DNA of 64,000 nucleotides, taken from assembly GCA_963971575.1 (NCBI GenBank), contig OZ020625.1:15663646-15727645 (forward strand), read 5' to 3'. The stretch is from Liopterus haemorrhoidalis. Taxonomy: Eukaryota > Arthropoda > Insecta > Coleoptera > Dytiscidae. This document shows positions 55,780 through 64,000 of the stretch, piece by piece. A program made the translations under genes and the position numbers. The stretch's first letter is position 1, and the number at the start of each line of letters is the position of its first letter. Below the pieces are notes generated by a model that searched no databases, was not told the origin of the DNA, and saw only the letters and a program-made list of their open reading frames with translations.

Positions 55780-56002
55780 GATGTTACATATACTTGCAGA
55801 AAACAGCGTACATTTTGTTGAGTTTTTCTGTGTCTGTGCGAAAGTTGACGGTGTTATGCTTTTGTATATACAGCATTTCACTGAGGAGACGCTTTTTCAG
55901 GATGGGTTCTCTATCGAGGATATCTACAGAATTCCAATCAAACTCGTGGTTCTCATTATGGTGATGAAATGCGAGTGCCGTTGAGGAAGATTTATTTAAG
56001 AA
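55780..56002 (-). pseudogene. Penelope-like GIY-YIG endonuclease, C-terminal end
   Basis: The peptide has ALAFHHHNENHEFDW, VDILDREPILKKRLLSEM and FRTDTEKLNKMYAVF, the pattern that closes the GIY-YIG domain of insect Penelope elements. RT and the first half of the endonuclease are missing. Confidence 0.8.
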
Positions 56003-56050
56003 GTTATATATAAATATGCATACCTAAAGTGTATCTTGGCCAAATCACTA

Positions 56051-56373
56051 GGCGTTTCCGAAAACTCTACCGGTGGATATGGTACATCGGCCAATCTTTA
56101 CTATACCCCACTGAACATAACCTTATGTGCTGCCTCTATACAGAAGGCTTAAATAATCCTTAAAAAGGTTAGGTTAGGCTAGGCTTTAGCTAGAATACTA
56201 GTTATGTTAGAATAGTTTAGCTAGGATAAGGTTATGTTGAGTGGGGTATAGTAAATCTTCCCCAGTAAATCTACCGGTCGGTAAACAGCTACATGCTTAT
56301 ACACGTTTACCGAACTTGTTTTCGAACGCAGTTGATGTTCCCGGTATCTACCGGTAGAGTTTTCGTAAACGCT
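56051..56373. mobile_element. foldback MITE, block B copy
   Basis: It matches 29879-30231 but carries one 32-bp inner unit where block A has two. The ends match in inverted orientation. Confidence 0.75.
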
Positions 56374-57941
56374 TTATTGCAATTCTAAGCTTACCTTAAT
56401 TTTGGCAGGTTAACGGCGTATTTTTATTTTAAATTATTAAATAAACATTGTCATGACATTCCGTCACAAAAATTCGCATACCAATGTGTTAAACTATATA
56501 TATTGTAATAAATACTTAAATATATGCAGTGACGATATTCAACCGGTACGAGCATATCAGTTCTTAAAACATTGAAATACTTCCATACTGGTTGTTAAAA
56601 TGAATAGTAGGATAACAGGTACAGAAGAAGATTTCACTTAGTTTCTACTTTTGGCAAATGACCACATCAACAATTTTTAAAAATCAACAAATGATAATTA
56701 TTAAAATAATTAGGGCTACAACTACAGTTAATTTTTTTTTTCTCGTCAGATTTTTTAGTGTTTTATTTATTTTTCTTATCCAACTGATTTATTATTTTGA
56801 ATATATGCCCTGCATATACGTACGATAAATGTTTTCAAATAATAAACATGTATGTTAAATATATTTTTATTTACATTGTAATATTTTGTGAAGATTAATG
56901 TAAGAAAAAGTTAATGTTTTTTTAGAATAATAAAGTGTATTGATTATTATTTAGGAATGTTTTATTTCAAGGGAAGCGAAAATTAAGAGCGATGTTGGCC
57001 GTAGACCTAAATATTTTCAGAATATGAAAAATTCCAAATTTTAACATAGTTTTGTAAAGATTTGATTACTTTTTGAATATTTCTAATCGTATCAAGAATT
57101 TTGTATTCTGTTTATTTAGGTAATTTCAATCAAATTTCTGATTGCGGTTATATGAGTAATGGTTTTCCACAAATAGTTGATTACAAAAATAATCATTATT
57201 TTACAGTTCTGGTTAAATATAATTTATATGGAGACTATAGTTGTCTCACTATCCTCTTTTTCAAATCGCTGTATGTATGTTATTTTAAATATAATGGATT
57301 TACATATTTCCTAATTTCCTTTTTATAATTAATATCATTCAGGTACATCCAATCCGCAGTTGTACAGTTTCTAGTTCCAATATAAAACAAATTTAATCAC
57401 TTAAAGTCCTTTACCCGCGGACCAGAGTTTAAGAATCACTGATTACAAATTCATTGCAAAAATGTATAAAAATAAATCAGTTAAAGAGTTAAATGTTCTA
57501 AAATTCCATGCATATCTTGTAGACCAGGTTTTCGTAGGTAAAATTATAATCTACTGATATATCAGATTTAAAAATATCAGTTATTATGTAAGGCGTTTTT
57601 TTAATTAAATGTCTTTAATATTCGAGATATTTATTTCGAATTATTATTGGCGTATTTATTCTTGGCCTCTAACACTTTTGATCTCCTTCAGTTTAATGTT
57701 TTTCTTAAACTATATTAATAATCTATATATTTGTTTTCTCTCAAATTCTAAGTATTATTCGCTTTACAATAATAGAAACGTATTCCATAGATCAATATGT
57801 TCTTACTTATATGTTCAATTAAAGTATTTAATTATGAATTAGTGTATAATAAAAACAGATTTTAATTTGTAGTGCGCGCGATTTTGCGTGCATTACGACA
57901 ATATTACAAAAAAAAGTGGAAAAACATTTCACTTTTATCTA

Positions 57942-58271
57942 TAGTGCGTTCGAAGGTGAGTTTGCAGTATAGCTCTTATGGCAAATGGGAGCGGTGTTGC
58001 CAAATGTTGTAAAAGTGTCAAATGTGTCAATTATAATAATATGAAAAACTCGTATTATTTACAAAAATCAACTCTTATAAAACTCAAAATAACACTCAAC
58101 AAAAACAAATGGCCTTTTGTAGAATACTGCGTCTTCACAGATGAGCACGTTTTAGAGCTGGCAACGTCGACTAGCAAGAAAAGGATAGCGTCATTCTGTA
58201 AACCCATTAGAGAGTATGAAAAAGAACTACTCCATATGCCCTGTACTGCAAACTCACCTTCGAACGCACTA
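57942..58271. mobile_element. MITE family 1, copy 2 (330 bp)
   Basis: Same length and ends as 4265-4594, flanked by TA at 57940-57941 and 58272-58273. Block A (about 31817) has the single-TA empty site. The 98-codon ORF (57978-58274) is open here too. Confidence 0.9.
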
Positions 58272-58302
58272 TAGTGGTAACATTGAAGAGGCAAAATCTA
58301 TA

Positions 58303-58888
58303 TAGTGCGTTCAAAGGTGAGTTTGCAGTACAGGGCATGTGGAGTAGTTCTTTTTCATACTCTCGAATAGGTTTACACAATGACTCTATCCTTTTCTTGT
58401 TTGTCGACGTTGCCAGCCCTAAAACGCGCTGATCTGTGAAGACGCAGTATTCTACAAATGGCCATTTGTTTTTGATAAGTGTTATTTTGAGTTTTATAAG
58501 AGTTGATTTTTGTAAATCATACGAGTTTTTCATATTATTATAGTTGACACATTTGACAGTTTTACAACATTTGGCAACACCGCTCCCATTTGCCATAAGA
58601 GCTATTGAGAAGTGACATTACCGTTGGCGGCGCTGTAATTCATGGAAAAATGGCTGAATTGTCTAGTATTCAGCTGTTAATATGCTAACTGGGAACAGGT
58701 TAATTTAAGCTCAGTACATTTTTATTTTATGAAAATGTATTTATCGACATTCTAACAAAAAATCAACACCAGAACATATGTAATAATTTCAAACAGTACT
58801 ACAGTCGCGTAGTACAATATTTGACCACCAGACTGCGTATCCGAGCGTGTCAGTTCTCAATACTGCAAACTCACCTTTGAACGCGCTA
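58303..58888. mobile_element. MITE family 1, copy 3 (586 bp, inverted, with a nested element)
   Basis: It lies in the opposite orientation, flanked by TA at 58301-58302 and 58889-58890, and block A (about 31851) gives the empty site. Its ORF is open on the minus strand from 58596. It is 256 bp longer than the others because of the insertion at 58605-58860. Confidence 0.88.
58605..58860. mobile_element. nested MITE family 2 (256 bp, TA duplication)
   Basis: Ends TTGAGAAGTGACA and the inverse of TTGAGAACTGACA, flanked by TA at 58603-58604 and 58861-58862. Copies 1 and 2 of MITE family 1 show the uninterrupted site with a single TA. Confidence 0.85.
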
Positions 58889-59417
58889 TAGAACTGAAAT
58901 TTATTATTTGAAGGTAATCGTTAAAAATATAGTAGTACTACTGTAGGAAATAGAATGATATTATATGTGTTATAAGAGTACTATATTGGAATTTTATGGA
59001 CCTAAAATTATAATAAAATCAATAATTTCATCAGTGTTATCGTGTAATAGGGATAACTTCTCATTACAGTTGGCAAAAATTTCAGTGTTCCCAACTTAAT
59101 TTTTTTTTTTCGCACTCTTGACCTAAGCCGGTTTAAGTTTCCGTTGAAGCGCTTAGCAGTGGCTTTAGTTAGGCATATAACATAAAATAATAAATTCTTA
59201 CCATTTCCGGAAATATTAATTGTAACCTGGAATAGTAGTTTACATTAACACTTTGGTTGAAAAGTTTACGAAATTGCTTCTCATGTTTGAGACAGATATA
59301 ACAAATATCGCTTAAAAACCACATTATATTGCAGATTCTTCCAACAATTTAATACAACCACATGTATTATTAATATATATGCGATATGTAACCGTCCGTG
59401 CGGATTATAACATAGAC

Positions 59418-59820
59418 CAGGGGTACTCAACCTTTTCATACCTACCGCCCACTTTAGCATCTCTATTGGTAGAAAAAATATCATACCGCCCACTTGTTGT
59501 ATAATAATAATAACTTACCAAATACTTTCGCAAAATTTAGCTACAAAAACGCCATTTAGTTTCACGTAAGTGTACTAAACTTATGCGCGGGCGATAAAAA
59601 TGGTATAATTTGAGAAATTTAACTATAAACAGTAAAGAATTGTATGAAAATGTTTTTCAATAATGCTATGAAATTTTTTTAAATAATACTTTAAAAAATT
59701 TCCATTTTAATGTTTTTAAAACGTCAATTAAATTAAAAAAAAAAAAAAACGGAAAGTAGCCAGCATTGGACAAAACCCCTACCGCCCACCAAAAAATTCC
59801 TACCAGGTTGACTACCACTG
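59418..59820. mobile_element. non-autonomous hAT element, block B copy
   Basis: It corresponds to 33550-33981, with the duplication ACATAGAC on the left and ACATTGAC on the right, one base changed since insertion. It is 29 bp shorter. Confidence 0.88.
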
Positions 59821-59984
59821 ACATTGACTAAAGTTCTTTTCAGACCGGCATATCGTGTACTAGACTCTGGTGAAGAGTTCGACTGATACATTTCGAACAA
59901 AAATATATGGTTCAATTTATTTTATCAATGTTAATTATTTCATTGAACAATAAACATTATTAATAATAAATAATACATAAACAA

Positions 59985-61556
59985 TAAACAAAAAATTGCA
60001 AAAAAAAGTTAATACTAAACATTAACAAGAAAATAAAGTGAATAGCAAAAATAAATGTGTCTTTTATTGTTAAATAAACAATAAAAAAAAACGCAATAAA
60101 AATTTAATACTAAACGTTAATAAGAATATAAAGTGAAAAGCAAAGAAAATGCGTCACTTTTATTTTTAAAATGAAGAAAATAAAGTGAAAAGCAAAAAAA
60201 AATGCGTCAATTTAATTTTTAAAATGAAGAAAATAAGTGAAAAGCAAAAAAATGCGTCACTTTAATTTTTAAAATGAAGAAAATAAAGTGAAAAGCAAAA
60301 AAAATGTGTCACTTTCATTTTTAAATAAACAAAGAATTGTAAAAAAAAGTTAATACTAAACATTAACAAGAAAATTAACTGAAAAGTAAAGAAAATGCCT
60401 CACTTTTATTTTTAAATAGACAGTAAACAAAAAATTTAAAAAAAAATTAATACTAAACATAAACAAGAAGATAAGGTGATAAGCAAAAAAAAATGCGTCA
60501 CTTTTATTTTTAAAATGAAGAAAATAAAGTGAAAAGCAAAAAAAAATGTGTCACTTTAATTTTTAAAATTAAGAAAATAAGTCACTTTAATTTTCAAAAT
60601 GAAGAAAATAATGTGAAAAGAAAAAAAATGTGTCACTTTAATTTTCAAAATGAGGAAAATAAAGTGAAAAGCAAAAAAATGCGTAACTTTAATTTTTAAA
60701 ATGAAGAAAATAAAGTGCAAACAAAAAATATGCGTCACTTTTATTTTTAAAATGAAGAAAATAAAGTGCAAACAAAAAAAATGCGTCACTTTTATTTTTA
60801 AAATGAAGAAAATAAAGTGAAAAGCAAAAAAAAATGCGTCACTTTTATTTTTAAAATGAAGAAAATAAAGTGAAAAGCAAAACAAATTGCGTCACTTTAA
60901 TTTTCAAAATGAAGAAAATAATGTGAAAACAAAAAAAATTTGTCACTTTAATTTTCAAAATGAGGAAAACAAAGTGAAAAGCAAAAAAAATGCGTAACAT
61001 TAATTTTTAAAATGAAGAAAATAAAGTGAAAAGCAAAAAATGCGTCTCTTTAATTTTTAAAACGAAGAAAATAAAGTGAAAAGCGAAAAGAATGCGTGAC
61101 TTTAATTTTTAAAATGAAGAAAATATTGTGAAAAGCAAAACAAATGCGTCACTTTAATTTTTAAAATGAAGAAAATAAAGTGAAAAGCAAAAAAAAATGT
61201 GTCACTTTTATTTTTAAATAAACAATTAACAAAAAATTGTAAAAGAAATTAATACCAAACATTAACAAGAAAATAAAGTGAAAAGCAAAAAAAATGTGTC
61301 ACTTTTGTTTTTAAATAAACAATAAACAAAAAATAGAAAAAGAAATTAATACTAAACATTAACAAGAAATTAAAGTGAAAAGCAAAGAACATGCGTCACT
61401 TTTATTTTTAAAATGATGAAAACAAAGTGAAAAGCAAAAATATGTGTCACTTTTATTTTTAAATAAACAATAAACAAAAAATTGAAAAAGAAATTAATAC
61501 TAAACATTAACAAGAAAATAAAGTGAAAAGCAAAAAAAATGTGTCACTTTTTAAAT
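59985..61556. repeat. satellite array, block B
   Basis: The same 52-bp and ~98-bp hairpin units as block A. Between about 60500 and 61200 the short unit predominates. It ends abruptly at LINE sequence at 61556. Confidence 0.9.
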
Positions 61557-62520
61557 AAACAATCATCTGGTGTAGAAAAACAAATTAATAATATTAAAAT
61601 TGACGAAGGAAACATACCTAAAAAACAGTTTTTAATCATATTGACATGACAAAGTCTGTTCCCATAACTAACGGACAGACGAAGACCAACTTGTCCACGT
61701 TGGTAAAAACTGTTAGTAAACAAACAACAGCTGAGTGTTTCAAAACAAATGCAGTTGTTAAAAACAAAATCAACTGCTATAAGAGGAATACAATGAAGAA
61801 AATAGCGGATCATGTCCAAACGGATGTTCCCAATTTAGTAGATATACGGAAAACAGCATCAGACCCTGTGAACCAACCGGAAAATGACGGCTGGGAAATG
61901 GTTGTGAAGAGAAAAACACGCAAAAACAACAAACGCATTATAGGAAGTAAGTGGTGAAATTGATAATCTGAGAGTGGTGCCAAAAAAGGCATTCTTGTTT
62001 GTATCACGACTCCGTCCGGACACCTCGGAAGACCAACTAAAAATTGTTATACAACAGTTTTGTCCTGTAGTAGAATGCATTAAGCAGAACTCAAAGTTTC
62101 CACAACATTACAGCTCTTTTAAGGTAATAATTGATGAGACAAATTTTGAGACCGTTTTAGACGCAAAAAAATTGCCTAAAGGAGTTTACGTATCCCGTTA
62201 TTTTCGGAAGAGTCCCGCAAAACAAACCAAAAATTAGCTAATAACTTAGATAATTTTCATAATAGTTTTAAAGATATGACGACGCAAGAGAATTTAAACG
62301 ACAAATGCAATAGCATGATGTGGTACTTTAATGCGCAAAGTGTGAGAAATAAAAAACAAGGTAATCACATGCGTAATACATGACAATCCTAGTATCCAGG
62401 TGATCTGTATAAATGAACATTTTCTTTACAAATATGAAATACCAAACTACAGTCCATCTATTTAAGCCTGGCGGATGACCTTGGGTGCGCAGTAGCAATC
62501 ACTAGAAATTGGAGTGGGGA
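61556..62520 (+). pseudogene. LINE ORF1 fragment and decayed ORF2 start (family of 20100-24130)
   Basis: Frames 61646-61957 and 61974-62237 together match residues ~110-318 of the ORF1 at 20226, including KAFLFVSRLRPDTSED and FPQHYSSFKVII, with a shift near 61950. After 62237 an ORF2 start (WYFNAQSVRN) and endonuclease pieces can be followed to about 62520 with several stops. Confidence 0.8.
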
Positions 62521-62586
62521 CGTCAGTTGACTTCAGACTGTCTTGCTATAAGCATCAGTGAAAGTACATTCGGATGAAAAAGTATA

Positions 62587-62904
62587 ATGGAATTTAAGAC
62601 GAAATTATGCGGGCGCGTAATCCATAGTCAGTGTAAGGAGATTATTAGTAATGTGATTGACTTTACGACTAAGGAAGCTGCAGCAGGGAACGTAATTATA
62701 CCTTTGAAGAATATTTTGGATCGCGTTTCAGCGTGCACAGGTATTTCTGCAAGGAGTTTAAGTAGAATTAACAAGGAAAAAAAACGTGTCTGCAGGTTAG
62801 ACAAGTTAAAACTTGTAATACAATTTAACTTTAACACAAAGATGAGACACGAACGGAACAAATATTTTGAACAAAAGAATTCGAAATTTCACGTTCTAAA
62901 TTAA
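62587..62904 (+). CDS. helix-turn-helix ORF, probably transposase N-terminus (105 aa)
   Basis: ATG start and single frame. The part IIPLKNILDRVSACTGIS followed by ARSLSRINKEKKR looks like a helix-turn-helix that opens many insect DDE transposases of the IS630/Tc1 group. No DDE domain follows. It could also be a small host DNA-binding protein. Confidence is limited because I cannot compare it. Confidence 0.5.
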   Translation: MEFKTKLCGRVIHSQCKEIISNVIDFTTKEAAAGNVIIPLKNILDRVSACTGISARSLSRINKEKKRVCRLDKLKLVIQFNFNTKMRHERNKYFEQKNSKFHVLN

Positions 62905-63437
62905 CAACAAAGCTGTTCAACAAAGACATTTATTTTGTTTGGTTAATTCAATGAGGTAGTAATAATATAGAGACAGAACGAGGACGGCGTGTTTTGAAGT
63001 CAACACCCTCTTAGGCGGGGAGCGGGAAGATGCACCGAGGAGTTGTGCGTGTTGCATACATCCAATGACGTCATATAAACCATACGTCGTAAAACCTCAT
63101 TGTTAACATCCATATATTTCTGATAAAAACTAAAAGTAAAAATGTTTTTTAAAACAGTAAACCGCAAATTCTAATAAAATAAATTTCATAAATAATATTA
63201 CATTAAGCTTAATTTATTAGTATATTTTTAAGATAATTATGAAAAAAAATATAAAGTAGTTTTTTTTTTTTTAATTTCACGTTTATGGTTTTTGATACTT
63301 AGACAATTAGCTAAATATATAGGTTTTTAAATTACATACATTTAAAATCTAGTAGACCTTAATTTTTTTAATGTAACCGGATAATTCTGTTAATTTCTAA
63401 ATTTGATGTGGGCAGATATACAATTTATTCAATGATA
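62905..63437. other. non-coding AT-rich stretch
   Basis: A short GC-richer patch at 62970-63070 contains CAATGACGTCATATAAA. The rest is AT-rich with T-runs. No gene is visible. Confidence 0.45.
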
Positions 63438-63844
63438 CAGTCTGTTTCAAACGCTTATGCGGAACTAGATTTTGCAATTTAGTTACTTTCATCGCTTAAA
63501 TCGTGCTTTTCGGCCGTTTTGTTTAAGCTTTGTAAATCATACTTACAATAAACATTTTTTGGTTAAGGTTAATATCATTTTAAAATGTCATTTTCTTTAT
63601 ATTTTGATTTTTTGTGTAATTCTTAATACAAATTTCCCATTTATTTATTTTTTTGTCATTAAAATATCTAAAAAAATAATTTAATTTTGACATAGGTCAT
63701 TCGTTTCCATGGTTTCATTGTTGTAATTTTAAATTTTGACATTCCAACATGAAAAATGAAATAACCCAAGAAAGGTCCCTTGTCGTGACAACCTAAAAGA
63801 ACGAAATTCCCATTTAGTTCCGCCTAAGCGTTTGAAACAGACTG
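63438..63844. mobile_element. MITE with 30-bp TIRs and TA duplication (407 bp)
   Basis: Ends CAGTCTGTTTCAAACGC and the inverse, flanked by TA at 63436-63437 and 63845-63846. No coding capacity is supported. The frame at 63472-63684 is hydrophobic AT-rich noise. Confidence 0.85.
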
Positions 63845-64000
63845 TAAATTAAAAATTATCTGACAAATTATGAAAATATACATCTATAACCAGTGATGGG
63901 CAAGTACTAGTGAAAGTACATATTTAAAATAATTTTCCGATGTATTCATAGCACAGAATACAAATACTTTTTCTAAAAGAATATATATATGTAAGATTGT

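Larger units (their letters stand above)
54890..56002 (-). mobile_element. 5'-truncated Penelope-like element
   Basis: The insertion is flanked by a 12-bp duplication GTTATATATAAA (54878-54889 and 56003-56014), and block A at 29830-29841 is the empty site. The minus strand carries the C-terminal GIY-YIG region, a 3' UTR with (AAAT)n near 55145-55170 and a terminal segment with a hammerhead-like fold. Truncation at the 5' end with a target duplication is usual for these elements. Confidence 0.85.
53399..61556. repeat. segmental duplication block B (paralogue of 27519-37430)
   Basis: It follows block A in the same order and orientation. B lacks the two THAP-bearing segments of A and the ~1 kb TIR element. 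It carries a Penelope-like insertion at 54890-56002 and MITEs at 57942 and 58303. Small frames at 57101-57328 and 57609-57842 are also in block A and have no domain. Confidence 0.9.

Noticed and set aside
55433..55984. Plus-strand frames in the Penelope insertion
   Set aside because: They are antisense to the GIY-YIG end and 3' UTR.
60556..60885. Repeated 17-residue frame (HFIFFILKIKVTHFF) in the satellite; also 37174-37431 and 34847-35035
   Set aside because: Arises because some satellite units are near a multiple of three. No start context or conservation beyond the repeat.

Overview
This is a TE-dense, AT-rich stretch of an arthropod, most likely insect, nuclear genome. The evidence is eukaryotic splice sites, a C2H2 zinc-finger gene whose first visible exon carries the second half of an insect-type ZAD domain, several insect LINE clades, a gypsy element primed by tRNA-Ser, and many MITEs, Helitrons and THAP relics. 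Nothing bacterial or viral was seen. I cannot name the species.

Layout. 1-3.9 kb: a Ty3/gypsy LTR retrotransposon on the minus strand (gag, -1 frameshift site, pol running off the left edge, tRNA-Ser primer site, 5' LTR). 4.2-8.4 kb: a composite inverted-repeat block holding a dead Tc1/mariner-type transposase, a MITE and a ~1 kb TIR element with a tRNA-like insert. 8.5-11.1 kb: two exons of a probable host membrane-protein gene, with an intron full of repeats. 11.1-15.8 kb: LINE debris, a Penelope end in inverted duplication, and a LINE with an intact 949-codon ORF2. 16.8-27.5 kb: a THAP relic, a second ~1 kb TIR element, a second LINE, a third LINE cut by a non-autonomous Helitron. 27.5-37.4 kb and 53.4-61.6 kb: two copies of one segmental duplication, differing by clean insertions (Penelope fragment, MITEs, THAP segments) and ending in a hairpin-forming satellite. 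37.4-44.2 kb: an I-like LINE carrying a SINE, a palindromic MITE and a deleted LTR element. 44.2-50.6 kb: a minus-strand ZAD/C2H2 zinc-finger gene in at least five exons. 51-53.4 kb: a Helitron end and a 396-bp tandem array. 61.6-64 kb: a LINE ORF1 fragment, a transposase-like helix-turn-helix ORF and a MITE.

Only two loci look like host genes: the membrane protein at 8.5-11.1 kb and the zinc-finger gene at 44.4-50.6 kb. The rest is mobile DNA and its debris. The two paralogous blocks are useful because each supplies the empty site for insertions in the other, which fixes element ends and target duplications directly. The observations I rate highest are the ~1 kb TIR family whose copies carry unrelated tRNA-like segments at one internal position, the hammerhead-like fold at the Penelope 3' end, the segmental duplication as an insertion record, the repeated THAP relics, and the symmetric phase-1 exons of the zinc-finger gene that each encode one hydrophobic-K-x-E motif.
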